DNA from: Rudaeicoccus suwonensis
GTDB lineage: Bacteria > Actinomycetota > Actinomycetes > Actinomycetales > Dermatophilaceae
Assembly (NCBI RefSeq): GCF_007829035.1
Contig: NZ_VIVQ01000001.1
Coordinates: 1,302,001 to 1,366,000, forward strand
Direction: 5' to 3'
DNA length: 64,000 nt
Part shown: positions 19,117 through 27,827 of the stretch, piece after piece
Layout: each line of letters begins with the position of its first letter
How positions within the stretch are numbered: position 1 is the first letter of the stretch
Made by a program: the position numbers and the translations under genes
Notes under the pieces: generated by a model
The model's input: the letters and a program-made list of their open reading frames with translations, nothing else
Databases searched by the model: none
What the model was told of the DNA's origin: nothing

Positions 19117-19293
19117 GTGCCCACGGTGTCGACGAAGAAGAAGTGCTGCAAGGACTCACCGCGGTGCAAGAAGTGCCCGGTCACGTTGAACCGGTTGCGC
19201 AAGGCCGGGTATGCCGAGCAACTCAGCCGCACCAGTTACGCCGTGTCCAAGGACATCCCCCGCAAGACGCTCAAGGCGGCGCGCGCCGCCTGA
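19117..19293 (+). CDS. 58-aa four-cysteine basic mini-protein, unknown function
   Basis: Tiny lysine/arginine-rich protein with the pattern CC-x5-C-x2-C (Cys10, 11, 17, 20: KKKCCKDSPRCKKCPV). This could hold one zinc, iron or Fe-S site, or react with thiols. The C-terminal half is helical and basic. Similar short CC..C..CPV proteins occur in actinobacteria, but I know no function. The GTG at 19117 is six bases after TATGAT and has no ribosome site, so the mRNA is probably leaderless; a GTG at 19084 would put the iron box inside the gene. It is convergent with the FemXAB gene. Confidence 0.7.
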   Translation: MPTVSTKKKCCKDSPRCKKCPVTLNRLRKAGYAEQLSRTSYAVSKDIPRKTLKAARAA

Positions 19294-19311
19294 GGCCCCC
19301 GGGTGTCGAGC

Positions 19312-20292
19312 TCAGCGGCGAAGTTTGCGCAGCGCCTTGCGCGCCAGCGGCAGACCGCGTGCCCACACCGGATACAGCGGTGACAACGGCCGGTCGTAGC
19401 TGCCGACGAGCAGGTTCTCGTGACCGGCGAAGCCTTGCTTGAAGGTGCTGACGCCCTCACTGACCAGGCCGTTGAGGTCGTAGCGCGTCACGCCGCGCGC
19501 CTTCATGGCCGTGATCGCGTGCCACTTGAGCGCGTAGTTCGCGCGCAGCTTCTGGCCGAGATCGTTCATCCCGCCATACAGCTCGAAGGTCGTCGCGGCA
19601 CTCGTCGCCAGCCAGAGGAAAGCGACCGGCTCCTCGCCGGCGTATGCCGCGAAAACCGGTGAGGCGTCATCGAGTTCGGTGAAGACATCGCGGTAGTACG
19701 CATCGCCGTGCAATGCAAAATCCGCTCGATGTGCCGTCTCGCGATAGACGTCCAGGCAGCCGTCGAGCGCGGCGACCTCTGTCACCTGCCGGATCTGCAA
19801 CTGCTCCTCGCGGCCGGACTTGCGGATGTACTGCCGTGTCTTCTTGCTCATGTCCGACATCAGCTCGTCCTCGGACCGGGTGAGATCCAGGATCAGCGTG
19901 TGCGGCATGAGGATCGCGTTGTCCGATCGACTCCACCTGGCCGGCAGCGTCGGCAGCTCTTCCCAGTCGGGCTCGATCGTCAGCACGACGGCCTTGAACG
20001 TCGTGCGGGCGTATGCCGCAACGGCCTCCAGCAGCTCGCCCGTCTGTGCCGGAACACCGATCGGGCCGCGCGGCAGATAGGCGATCGCGCGCAACGGGAA
20101 GGGCACCGACCGTACGAGCATCTGCGCGCCACCGACGGCCGTGCCGTCGCGCATTGCCCGCAGCCGCACCACTCGCCATCCGTGCGCCGCCTTGACCTCG
20201 CCCCAGCCCCACAGCTGCAGCGGGTGACCGTCGTGAGCGGTGACCAGGCCGTCCCACTCGCGGTGGTCGGTGCATTCGTCGAGCGTGATCAT
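19312..20292 (-). CDS. FemXAB-family aminoacyltransferase-like protein
   Basis: 326-aa protein with two GNAT-like subdomains, as in FemX and related enzymes that transfer amino acids from tRNA to lipid II or other acceptors. Visible family traits are HPLQLWGWGEVKAAHGW near the N-terminus, SKKTRQYIRKSGR in the middle, FELYGGMNDLG and the C-terminal YDLNGL...STFKQGFAG. It lacks the coiled-coil tRNA arm of staphylococcal FemA. The ATG directly follows the ppgK TAG stop with no intervening base, so it relies on coupled translation. Role in cell-wall cross-bridges is inference. Confidence 0.8.
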   Translation of the reverse strand: MITLDECTDHREWDGLVTAHDGHPLQLWGWGEVKAAHGWRVVRLRAMRDGTAVGGAQMLVRSVPFPLRAIAYLPRGPIGVPAQTGELLEAVAAYARTTFKAVVLTIEPDWEELPTLPARWSRSDNAILMPHTLILDLTRSEDELMSDMSKKTRQYIRKSGREEQLQIRQVTEVAALDGCLDVYRETAHRADFALHGDAYYRDVFTELDDASPVFAAYAGEEPVAFLWLATSAATTFELYGGMNDLGQKLRANYALKWHAITAMKARGVTRYDLNGLVSEGVSTFKQGFAGHENLLVGSYDRPLSPLYPVWARGLPLARKALRKLRR

Positions 20293-21069
20293 CTAGGAGT
20301 GGTGTCCGTTCGAGTTGACGGCGTGGTCGGCCAGCCAGGCGGCGCCGACGATGCCGGCGGCGTTCTGCAACTGGGCCGCAACGATGGGCGCGCGCAGGTG
20401 CAACTGCGGCAGAAACTTGTCGGCCTTCTTCGACACACCGCCACCGACGACGATCAGATCCGGCCAGAGCAGGTCCTCGATGTGGCTGAAGTAGCGCTGC
20501 AACCGCTCGGCCCACTTGTCCCACGACAGGTCGTCGCGCTCACGAGCGCTCTCGGCGGCCTTGGACTCGGCGTCGTGGCCGTCGATCTCGAGGTGGCCCA
20601 GCTCCGAGTTCGGCACCAGCGCACCGTCGTTCAGCAGAGCCGAGCCGATGCCGGTGCCGAGTGTCGACACGAGCACGAGACCGTCGTTGTTGCGCGCTGC
20701 GCCGTAGTGCAGTTCGCCCACGCCGGCCGCGTCCGCGTCGTTGACCACCGTCACCGCTCGACCGAGGCGGTCGCTCAGCAACTCCTCGACATTGGTGCCG
20801 ATCCACGACGAGTCGATGTTCGCGGCAGTTCGCACAATGCCGTGCGTGACGACGGCCGGCAGGGTGATGCCGATCGGCTGACCGTCGGTCTGTTCGGCGA
20901 AGTTCTCCGCGATTTGCTCGATCACCTCGGCGACGGCATCCGGCGTCGACTCGCTGGGGGTCGCGACGCGCATCCGGTCGGCCGCGAACTCGCCCTTGTC
21001 CAGGTCGACCGGCGCGCCCTTGATGCCGGTGCCGCCGACGTCGATGCCGAGGGGGTGTGTCTTGCTCAT
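20293..21069 (-). CDS. ppgK: polyphosphate glucokinase
   Basis: 258-aa ROK-family kinase phosphorylating glucose from polyphosphate (and ATP), characteristic of actinobacteria. The phosphate-binding loop is [11 protein letters not shown]. The substrate motif is [13 protein letters not shown], and [11 protein letters not shown] is the second phosphate loop. [20 protein letters not shown] is the typical C-terminal region. AAAGGAG eight bases before the ATG fixes the start. It lies upstream of, and directly abuts, the FemXAB gene. Confidence 0.93.
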   Translation of the reverse strand: MSKTHPLGIDVGGTGIKGAPVDLDKGEFAADRMRVATPSESTPDAVAEVIEQIAENFAEQTDGQPIGITLPAVVTHGIVRTAANIDSSWIGTNVEELLSDRLGRAVTVVNDADAAGVGELHYGAARNNDGLVLVSTLGTGIGSALLNDGALVPNSELGHLEIDGHDAESKAAESARERDDLSWDKWAERLQRYFSHIEDLLWPDLIVVGGGVSKKADKFLPQLHLRAPIVAAQLQNAAGIVGAAWLADHAVNSNGHHS

Positions 21070-21137
21070 GGTGCGGGCTCCTTTGACCGTTGGCTGGTGG
21101 TGCGACCGTGCCCCTGGGATCCGGGCCGGGTGAAACC

Positions 21138-22001
21138 TTATGGGACGGTGAGGATCTCCGGCCCGGACTCGGTGATGAGAATGGTGTTCTCGAACTGCGC
21201 CGACCGCGACAGATCTGCGGTGACGACGGTCCAGTCGTCGTCCCACATCGTCCAGTCGGGCGTGCCGAGGTTGAGCATCGGCTCGACCGTGAACGTCATA
21301 CCGACCTCGATGACGTCGTCGTATGCCGGTGCCGAGTCGTAGTGCGGGATGATCAGCCCGGAGTGGAAGACCGGACCGACGCCGTGACCGGTGTAGTCGC
21401 GCACCACGCCGTACCCGAAGCGGGCGGCATACATCTCGATGACACGACCGATGACGTTGACGGCGCGACCCGGGCGAGCGGCCCGGATGCCGCGCAGCAT
21501 CGCTTCCTTGGTGCGCTCGACCAGCAGCCGCGACTCCTCGTCGACCTCGCCGACCAGGAAGGTCGCGCAGTTGTCGCCGTGGGCGCCGTCTTTGTACGCC
21601 GTGACGTCGATCTTGACGATGTCGCCGTCTTCAAGCGGCCGATCGTCCGGGATGCCATGACAGACAACCTCGTTGACGCTCGTGCACAACGACTTCGGGA
21701 ATCCGCGGTAGCCCAGCGTCGAGGGATAGGCGCCGTGGTCGAGCATGAATTCGTGCCCGATGCGGTCGAGTTCGTCGGTGGTCACGCCCGGCCGGACGGC
21801 GGCGCCGGCTACCTGCAGCGCCTGCGCGGCGATGCGCGAGGAGACGCGAATGCGCTCGATCAACTCAGGGTCACGGATCTCCGATCCGGTCCAGGCCGCG
21901 GGCTCGGGGCGGTCGACATACTCGGGGCGGGCGATGCGAGGCGGCACACTGCGACGGGAACCAACCCGGCCGGGCAGCACTGGCGCGGAGGTGACAGGCA
22001 T
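21138..22001 (-). CDS. map: methionine aminopeptidase, type I
   Basis: 287 aa; removes the initiator methionine from nascent proteins. The five metal ligands of the pita-bread fold can be placed in [20 protein letters not shown] (two Asp), [11 protein letters not shown] (His), TFTVEPML (Glu) and [11 protein letters not shown] (Glu). The N-terminal 40 residues hold a PxxP-rich extension ([20 protein letters not shown]), as in type Ic actinobacterial enzymes such as mycobacterial MapB. It is divergent from the MFS gene and 68 bp upstream of the ppgK start in the same direction. Confidence 0.95.
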   Translation of the reverse strand: MPVTSAPVLPGRVGSRRSVPPRIARPEYVDRPEPAAWTGSEIRDPELIERIRVSSRIAAQALQVAGAAVRPGVTTDELDRIGHEFMLDHGAYPSTLGYRGFPKSLCTSVNEVVCHGIPDDRPLEDGDIVKIDVTAYKDGAHGDNCATFLVGEVDEESRLLVERTKEAMLRGIRAARPGRAVNVIGRVIEMYAARFGYGVVRDYTGHGVGPVFHSGLIIPHYDSAPAYDDVIEVGMTFTVEPMLNLGTPDWTMWDDDWTVVTADLSRSAQFENTILITESGPEILTVP

Positions 22002-22057
22002 ATGCAGGAGTCTAGGCGTCGGGCGCTCACGCGGTAGTGCGCGTATAGCCTCGCCTG

Positions 22058-23272
22058 ATGCTGACGCCGTACCGCTCGTTGTTGCAGATCCCCGGCGCCC
22101 GCACCTTCCTCGCCGGATCCTTCTTCGCCCGCCTCGGCGGTGCGATGTTCGGTGTGGCCGTCGTGGCGATGATCTCGGGTCGTCGCGGTTCGTACGGCCT
22201 GGCCGGTGCCGTGTCGGCGGTCGGCCTGGTGGTGCTGGCTGTGACAGCTGCGCCGATCGGGCGGTTCATCGACGGGCGTGGTCAGCGTCGAGTCACCCTG
22301 CCCCTGATCATCTGGTCGACTGCGTGGGGCGGCGCGATGATTCTCGTCTCGTTGCTCGATGCGCCGTCGTGGCTGCTGTTCGTGACCTACGCGATGTCCG
22401 CAGTCGTTGCAGCGACCGGCTCGATGAGTCGGGCTCGGTGGTCGTATCTGCTTGACGGGCAACCAGATCGGCTGCACACCGCGATGTCGTTGGAGCAGGT
22501 GGCCGACGAGCTGTCCTTCGTGCTCGGGCCCGCGATCGCCGTCCTCCTCGCGACGACAGTGCTGCCTGAAGCCGGGTTGATCGCTGCCTTCGTTCTGTAT
22601 GCCGCAGGGTCCTGGCTGTTCGTGTCCGCGCGCTCGACGGAGCCACCGGTGCACGTCGACGCATCCGGAGGCACCCTCGTGCTGCGCAATCCCGCCGTGG
22701 TCGTGGTGGCGATCGTGATGGTGCTCACCGGCGGCATCTTCGGCTCGAACGAGGTTGTCACGCTTGCGTTCTCGCAGGCGCACGGATACAAGGACATGTC
22801 TGGTCTGATCCTTGCGTTGTTCGCCATCGGGTCGGCGACAGCCGCCGTGGTCTTCGGTACACGCGGGGTCCCGGGATCACTGGCGCGGATGCTGCTCCTC
22901 GGGACGGCCGCGATGTTCGTCCTCGAGGCGCCGGTCCTGCTGGTCGATTCACTGCCGTGGCTGGCCGGGGTGCTGCTGCTGGCCGGCTTCGCGACCGCGC
23001 CGACGCTGATCACCTCGATGAAACTCGCCCAGCGTCTGGTGCCACAGTCGCAGGTCAACGAGTCGATGGGAGTGGTGTTCACCGGCACGATCATCGGCAT
23101 CGCGGCGGGTTCGGCGATCAGCGGCGCGGTGGTGCAGCACTGGGGCGCCCGCGCCGGTTTCGTCGTGCCGGTCGCCTCCGGATTCGGCGCTCTGGTGCTC
23201 GCAGCGCTCAGTTTTCAGCTGCTGCGACGCACGACCGGCGACCCGGCGTCCGAGCCCGCTCTCCAGCCCTGA
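22058..23272 (+). CDS. MFS transporter (putative exporter)
   Basis: 404-aa, 12-segment major facilitator protein. The loop 2-3 motif is [13 protein letters not shown], and a [11 protein letters not shown]...[17 protein letters not shown] stretch is shared in pattern with the MFS at 51325, so the two are paralogous types. Cargo is unknown. TATAGC at 22044-22049 lies eight bases before the ATG with no ribosome site, suggesting a leaderless message. The gene end overlaps the convergent DUF4037 gene by 58 bases. Confidence 0.82.
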   Translation: MLTPYRSLLQIPGARTFLAGSFFARLGGAMFGVAVVAMISGRRGSYGLAGAVSAVGLVVLAVTAAPIGRFIDGRGQRRVTLPLIIWSTAWGGAMILVSLLDAPSWLLFVTYAMSAVVAATGSMSRARWSYLLDGQPDRLHTAMSLEQVADELSFVLGPAIAVLLATTVLPEAGLIAAFVLYAAGSWLFVSARSTEPPVHVDASGGTLVLRNPAVVVVAIVMVLTGGIFGSNEVVTLAFSQAHGYKDMSGLILALFAIGSATAAVVFGTRGVPGSLARMLLLGTAAMFVLEAPVLLVDSLPWLAGVLLLAGFATAPTLITSMKLAQRLVPQSQVNESMGVVFTGTIIGIAAGSAISGAVVQHWGARAGFVVPVASGFGALVLAALSFQLLRRTTGDPASEPALQP

Positions 23273-24402
23273 ACGCGCAAGGGCTCAGGCTGAAACGCGT
23301 CGGTGACGTCCTCTGGTCGCGTCGCTGCGACAGTGAGCGCGCGGGACACCCCCGGCGATGTGAGCACGTCGGTGTTGTCGCTCAGGTGATCGATGGCACC
23401 CGTGACCGGCAGGTCGCGCACGGCAGGATCGGCAATCGATGCCATCAGCGCGCCGGTGAAGCGGGCCGCGTCGAGCACCTGGAAGGGTCGGTCGTGGAAT
23501 GCCCTGGTCGTCGGTTCGAGCACATTCGTCAGACCGAGGTCGTTGTGCAGGCGCGCGGTGGCTCGGTAGGCCCCGGCGAGTGCGTCTTCTCGTACCTGGT
23601 GATCGTCGGCCGTGACGGCGCGACGAAGAACATCGGCCAATGGTGCGATCCCCGGTAGACGGCCGAAGGCCGAACCGAGCCACTTGCTGTAGGGCGGATA
23701 GCGCCGGTGCATCAGAAGGGTGAGCGTCATGAGGTCGCGCGCCATACGAGCGGCGAGGACGGCGCTACCCAGCTCGTCACCGACCTCAGCTGTCCGACCG
23801 ACGAACGGCTCCTCCTGCGCCACACGCATCCACTGGCAGGCGAGCACGTAGCGCCATACGTCGTCGGGGTAGAACTCGAATATCGTTCGGAGTCTTGTCA
23901 GTTCGCCGATGTCGTCGTGGTGCACAGCACCACCGGTGAATTCCGCCAGACGCTGCGTCGGGATCGACAACCAGTCGGTGGGAGTCGGCGCGTGGTCAGG
24001 GCTGAAGCCCAAGTGGTGCGGCAACCAACGCGCCAAAGATGTGACGAGGACGGAGTGCCGAGGGTGGTCCGGCGGGAGCTGACGCGATGAACGTATGACG
24101 GCGAGATCAATCGGCCAGCCTTTGATGGTGGGCGGCAGGTCGCTGGCCAACCGCGTGCGGAGTGCCGGACCGTGGCTCGCCAGGTCATCCGGACTGAGGA
24201 AGAGTTGCACGCGCGGTCCCCAGTCGTGATCCCTGGAACGCTCGGTGTCGAAACCGAGCACCTCCGAGCCCGCTCCGATGAGTGCTGCTGCGTGCCGCAT
24301 GCCCGGGAAGTGCTGCTGCACAAGGGGTTCGACCGCATCGGCATACAGCCTTCGGGACAACTGGACTCCGGACACGAACGGGCGCACCGGATCAGCATGC
24401 AT
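23215..24402 (-). CDS. DUF4037 nucleotidyltransferase-like protein
   Basis: 395 aa. The N-terminal part contains GAGSEVLGFDTERSRDHDWGPRVQLF, an altered GS...D-x-D nucleotidyltransferase signature as in DUF4037 proteins, followed by a helical C-terminal domain. Related enzymes modify small molecules or tRNA-like targets, but this one has no assigned substrate. The chosen start is ATG at 24402 (MHADPVRPFVSG). It is last in a leftward AraC-VOC-DUF4037 set with 48-51 nt gaps. Confidence 0.72.
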   Translation of the reverse strand: MHADPVRPFVSGVQLSRRLYADAVEPLVQQHFPGMRHAAALIGAGSEVLGFDTERSRDHDWGPRVQLFLSPDDLASHGPALRTRLASDLPPTIKGWPIDLAVIRSSRQLPPDHPRHSVLVTSLARWLPHHLGFSPDHAPTPTDWLSIPTQRLAEFTGGAVHHDDIGELTRLRTIFEFYPDDVWRYVLACQWMRVAQEEPFVGRTAEVGDELGSAVLAARMARDLMTLTLLMHRRYPPYSKWLGSAFGRLPGIAPLADVLRRAVTADDHQVREDALAGAYRATARLHNDLGLTNVLEPTTRAFHDRPFQVLDAARFTGALMASIADPAVRDLPVTGAIDHLSDNTDVLTSPGVSRALTVAATRPEDVTDAFQPEPLRVQGWRAGSDAGSPVVRRSS

Positions 24403-24453
24403 CCGCAGGTGCCTTCGGCCCAACCGATGTCCACCGGGCGCGGCCTGTGTCGA

Positions 24454-24876
24454 TCAATCGGGCCTCTGCTCCGGCGGGAAGTGCGCGGCGCCTTCCCAGA
24501 AGTACCACCGATAGCCCCATGGATCGGTGACATGGCAGGTGCGGGGTCCGTAGTCCTCTTGGCGCACGGCGTCGATCGTCTGGCCCGTTGCCTGCACGCG
24601 CGCAAAGACGGCATCGACGTCGTCGACGCTGACGATCAGGGTCGCGCACCGTCCACTCTCGGCATCCGGGGTCCGGCCGGCGCTGATCGACACGACCGCC
24701 GACCCGACGTCGACCTCACCCTCCTGCCACCGTCCGTCGGCATCGGCGACCCGTCGCGACGGGCCGAAGCCGAACGTACGCATCAGCCACGCGGCGGCCT
24801 CGTCGCCGTCGGGATAGAACAGATATGGCGAGATTGCCGTGAAGTGAGGTGCGTTCGGGTGCTGGGTGGTGTCCAT
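24454..24876 (-). CDS. VOC (glyoxalase/bleomycin-resistance) family protein
   Basis: 140-aa vicinal-oxygen-chelate protein of the PhnB-like branch. It opens with AISPYLFYPDGDEAAAWLMRTFGF, has a middle LIVSVDDVDAVFARV strand and ends DPWGYRWYFWEG, the last containing a conserved aromatic/Glu metal-side segment. Substrate unknown. It stands between an AraC-type regulator (upstream) and the DUF4037 gene. Confidence 0.8.
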   Translation of the reverse strand: MDTTQHPNAPHFTAISPYLFYPDGDEAAAWLMRTFGFGPSRRVADADGRWQEGEVDVGSAVVSISAGRTPDAESGRCATLIVSVDDVDAVFARVQATGQTIDAVRQEDYGPRTCHVTDPWGYRWYFWEGAAHFPPEQRPD

Positions 24877-24924
24877 GAGACTGATCTCAGCACTGGCCGA
24901 CCATTGCTGTCTTGCAGAAAATCG

Positions 24925-25437
24925 TCAGGCGAAGCGGATGTGCCCCGGAGACAGCGCGCCGGCGAGGTAAGCCGTCGGGGACATGCCGACCAGTTCGGTG
25001 AAGTCGTGCGCCAGATGTGTCTGATCGGCGTACCCGTGCGACACCGCAAGCTCAGCCCAAGTCGGGCGTGGCGTGCCCCGCACGTGGGTCATCACCCGAT
25101 TGAGCCGCGAGATCCGTTGGTACTGCTTGCGTCTGACACCGACAGCAGCGGTGGAGCGTCGGGTGAGAGTCGCATGTGACCAACCGCGGTTGCGGGCAAG
25201 CTGATGCACCGCTGTTCCCGCGGCAAGCTGCGCCGCGGCGGCATCGAGGCCTGGGTCGGGCAAGGTCGGTTCCCGCAACACCTCGTGAAGCGTGCCGGCA
25301 AGATGGGCGCGATCCGACGGCGCCTTCAATTCCAGCCCTGCGGCACACGGGGAATCGACATACCAGGCGTGCTCCACGTTCCCTCGAAGTCGGGCCGGGA
25401 TCGGCACCTGCCGCATCGTTCCGTGGACCGCTGCCAT
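24925..25437 (-). CDS. AraC-family regulator with a shortened N-terminal domain
   Basis: 170 aa. The C-terminal third has the AraC double helix-turn-helix: LARNRGWSHATLTRRSTAAVGV and WAELAVSHGYADQTHLAHDFTELVGMSPTAYL. Typical AraC proteins of this kind (DUF6597 sensor) are about 250-270 aa, so roughly 80-100 residues of the sensor domain are missing; what remains starts near PIPARLRGNVEHAWYVDS. It may be a natural short form or a decayed gene. A TTG at 25440 is an alternative start. It probably controls the VOC and DUF4037 genes behind it. Confidence 0.7.
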   Translation of the reverse strand: MAAVHGTMRQVPIPARLRGNVEHAWYVDSPCAAGLELKAPSDRAHLAGTLHEVLREPTLPDPGLDAAAAQLAAGTAVHQLARNRGWSHATLTRRSTAAVGVRRKQYQRISRLNRVMTHVRGTPRPTWAELAVSHGYADQTHLAHDFTELVGMSPTAYLAGALSPGHIRFA

Positions 25438-25494
25438 CAACCCAGTGTGGCCCGGTCACGTTGTGGACGCGAGATCAAGCACTGAGACAAAGTG

Positions 25495-25509
25495 GTTAGA
25501 CTAGCTAAC
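25495..25509 (+). promoter_or_regulatory. GTTAG-N5-CTAAC operator over the -10 box of the MFS gene
   Basis: Perfect inverted repeat GTTAG-ACTAG-CTAAC. TAGACT inside it (25497-25502) is a good -10 box, and the ATG follows eight bases later. A repressor bound here would occlude the promoter completely. The short arms suit a MarR- or TetR-type protein, but none is encoded next door; the nearby AraC protein is not expected to use such a site. Confidence 0.6.
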
Positions 25510-25510
25510 A

Positions 25511-26728
25511 ATGAGTGGCCAACCAGATTTCAACCTTAAGTCCCTGGCCATACCCGCATACGGACCGTCGTTGCTGTTCGGTCTGGCCGAAGGCGCAATG
25601 CTGCCGGTGCTGCCCTTGTCGGCTCGCAGTCTCGGTGGCTCGGTCGCCGTCGCGGCCCTGATGATCACGCTGATCAACATCGGCTCGTTGATCTTCAACG
25701 TCCCCAGTTCGATGATCACCGACAAGTATGGCGAGCGTCACGCGATCATCGGCGCCTCCATCGTGGGAGTGGTCTCCGCCCTGTGCTGCATGCTCGCGCA
25801 GGACCTGCTGGTCTTTGCGCTGGGTGCCTTCTTGCTCGGCGTCAGCGGGTCGGTCTTCATGCTCGCGCGGCAGAGTTATCTCACCGAGGCGGTGCCCGCG
25901 CAGTACCGCGCTCGCGCGCTCTCGACTCTCGGCGGGGTCATGCGGGTCGGGGTCTTCATCGGGCCGTTCATCGGCGCCCTGGTGATGCAGCTGTGGCCGT
26001 TGCGCGGCGCGTACGCCGTATGTGCCGGTGCCTTGGCGCTGGCCGGCATCCTCGGTGCGACCTTGCAGGACCTGCCCGTACAACCGGAGGTGGCGGCGGC
26101 TGCTGCCGAGCATCCGCCATCGGTGCGCAATGTGGTGCGCGACTACCGCCGTGTCTTCCTGACCATCGGCATGGGGGTGCTGCTGGTCTCGGCGATCCGC
26201 GCGACCCGTCAGGCGGTCATTCCGCTGTGGGCCGAGCACCTCGGTCTGTCGGCCCAGACCGCGTCGCTGATCTACGGCATCTCCGGTGGCATCGACATGC
26301 TGGTCTTCTATCCGGCGGGCAAGGTCATGGACCGTTTCGGCCGACGGTGGATCACGGTGCCCTCGATGCTGGTGATGGCGGTGTCGATGATGGCGATACC
26401 GCTGACGCACGGCGCGGTCAGTCTGTGTCTTGTCGCCTGTGTGCTGGGCTTCGGCAACGGAATCGGTGCGGGCATGGTGATGACTTTGGGCGCGGACTTC
26501 TCACCGACAGTTGGGCGTGCGCAGTTCCTCGGCATCTGGCGCGAACTGTCGGATGCGGGTTCGACGATCGGGCCGGCGATTCTTTCCGGAGTGACCGCCG
26601 TGCTGACCCTGGGTGGTGGAGTCGTCATCTCTGGCGCCACTGGTCTGGCGGCTGCGGCGGTCATGTGGCGTGCCGTGCCGACCAGCAGCGATCACACCTC
26701 CACGCCGGAGAAGGTGCGCACCGGCTGA
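25511..26728 (+). CDS. MFS transporter (drug-efflux-like)
   Basis: 405-aa major facilitator with 12 predicted segments. The loop 2-3 motif is SSMITDKYGERHAII, and the mid-protein RQAVIPLWAEHLGLS and YPAGKVMDRFGRRW (second loop motif) mark a DHA1-type exporter. Cargo unknown. There is no ribosome site; the ATG begins eight bases after TAGACT, so the transcript is probably leaderless and under the GTTAG/CTAAC operator. It ends before a strong hairpin shared with panB. Confidence 0.82.
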   Translation: MSGQPDFNLKSLAIPAYGPSLLFGLAEGAMLPVLPLSARSLGGSVAVAALMITLINIGSLIFNVPSSMITDKYGERHAIIGASIVGVVSALCCMLAQDLLVFALGAFLLGVSGSVFMLARQSYLTEAVPAQYRARALSTLGGVMRVGVFIGPFIGALVMQLWPLRGAYAVCAGALALAGILGATLQDLPVQPEVAAAAAEHPPSVRNVVRDYRRVFLTIGMGVLLVSAIRATRQAVIPLWAEHLGLSAQTASLIYGISGGIDMLVFYPAGKVMDRFGRRWITVPSMLVMAVSMMAIPLTHGAVSLCLVACVLGFGNGIGAGMVMTLGADFSPTVGRAQFLGIWRELSDAGSTIGPAILSGVTAVLTLGGGVVISGATGLAAAAVMWRAVPTSSDHTSTPEKVRTG

Positions 26729-26760
26729 GTTGTACGCCGGCTGCCGCCGGTGTCAGCTGA

Positions 26761-26802
26761 GCGACGAACAACCGCGGGGCACGCCCCGCGGTTGTTCGTC
26801 GC
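26761..26802. terminator. bidirectional terminator hairpin between MFS and panB
   Basis: Perfect 20-bp inverted repeat: the arm GCGACGAACAACCGCGGGGC is followed after two bases by its complement (26783-26802). It ends exactly at the base before the panB stop codon and lies 32 bases after the MFS stop, serving convergent transcription from both sides. No U-tract is obvious, as is usual in actinobacteria. Confidence 0.85.
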
Positions 26803-27663
26803 TCACGACTCGAAACTGTTTGCTGCAGAGGGAAATTCGCCGGAAGCGACGTCGGCGGCATACGCAGTTGCGGCTGCGCCCAACTCACCACGCAGGTCGG
26901 CGTACTTCTTGACGAATCGCGGCGACTTGCCTCCGCGCAGACCCGCCATGTCCTGCCAGACCAACACCTGGGCATCGCATTCGGGACCGGCGCCGATGCC
27001 GATGGTGGGGATGTGCAACTCCTGGGTGACGCGTGCCGCCGCCGGAGTCGGCACCATCTCTATGACGATCGCAAAACATCCCGCGGCCTCCAGTGCGAGT
27101 GCGTCCTCAAGCAACTGGTCGGCGGCATCGCCGCGCCCCTGCACCCGGTAGCCGCCCAGCACGTGCTCGCTCTGCGGAGTGAAGCCGATGTGGCCCATGA
27201 CGGGGATGCCGGCCCGGACGAGCAACTCGACCTCCGGGACCATGGCCTTGCCGCCCTCGAGCTTGACCGCGTGGGCCAGGCCCTCCTTCATGAAGCGGGT
27301 GGCCGTCGCGAGCGCCTGCTGCGGGGAGGCCTGGTACGAGCCGAACGGCAGATCGGCCACCACAAGGGCGCGAGAGGTCGCCGTCGCCACCGCACGCACC
27401 AGCGGCACGAGGTGGTCCACCGTGACCGGCACAGTGGTCTCGAAGCCGAAGACGTTGTTCCCGGCCGAGTCGCCGACCAGCAGCACGGGGATGCCCGCTT
27501 CGTCGAAGATCTCTGCGGCATACATGTCGTATGCCGTGAGCATCGCCCACTTCTCGCCGCGTTCCTTGCGTGCCTGCAGGTGAGGGATGCGGACTCGCCG
27601 CTGGGGCGCTGCCTGCGCGCCGGTGCCGTACGGGGCGGTGACTTCGGTCGGCCTGTCGCTCAT
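26803..27663 (-). CDS. panB: 3-methyl-2-oxobutanoate hydroxymethyltransferase
   Basis: First step of pantothenate synthesis: adds a hydroxymethyl group from methylene-tetrahydrofolate to 2-oxoisovalerate. The 286 aa show metal-binding Asp65 in LLVGDSAGN, Asp104 in [16 protein letters not shown], and the GHIGFTPQ and [18 protein letters not shown] motifs. The start at 27663 ([13 protein letters not shown]) fits family length; the frame continues upstream but without homology. No panC or panD is nearby. Confidence 0.95.
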   Translation of the reverse strand: MSDRPTEVTAPYGTGAQAAPQRRVRIPHLQARKERGEKWAMLTAYDMYAAEIFDEAGIPVLLVGDSAGNNVFGFETTVPVTVDHLVPLVRAVATATSRALVVADLPFGSYQASPQQALATATRFMKEGLAHAVKLEGGKAMVPEVELLVRAGIPVMGHIGFTPQSEHVLGGYRVQGRGDAADQLLEDALALEAAGCFAIVIEMVPTPAAARVTQELHIPTIGIGAGPECDAQVLVWQDMAGLRGGKSPRFVKKYADLRGELGAAATAYAADVASGEFPSAANSFES

Positions 27664-27827
27664 GCCGGGAAGCCTAACCACGGCCGCTGATCGTAGTTCG
27701 TAGAGTGGGCGAAACACGCAAACATTAAAAAAAGCTGAGTGTTAACCCCCATTTGCTGTGAATCTGGGACAGACTTCTCGGCGTCGTCGTCCGGACACCC
27801 CGGCTGACGCACGACCGAAGGAGAGAA

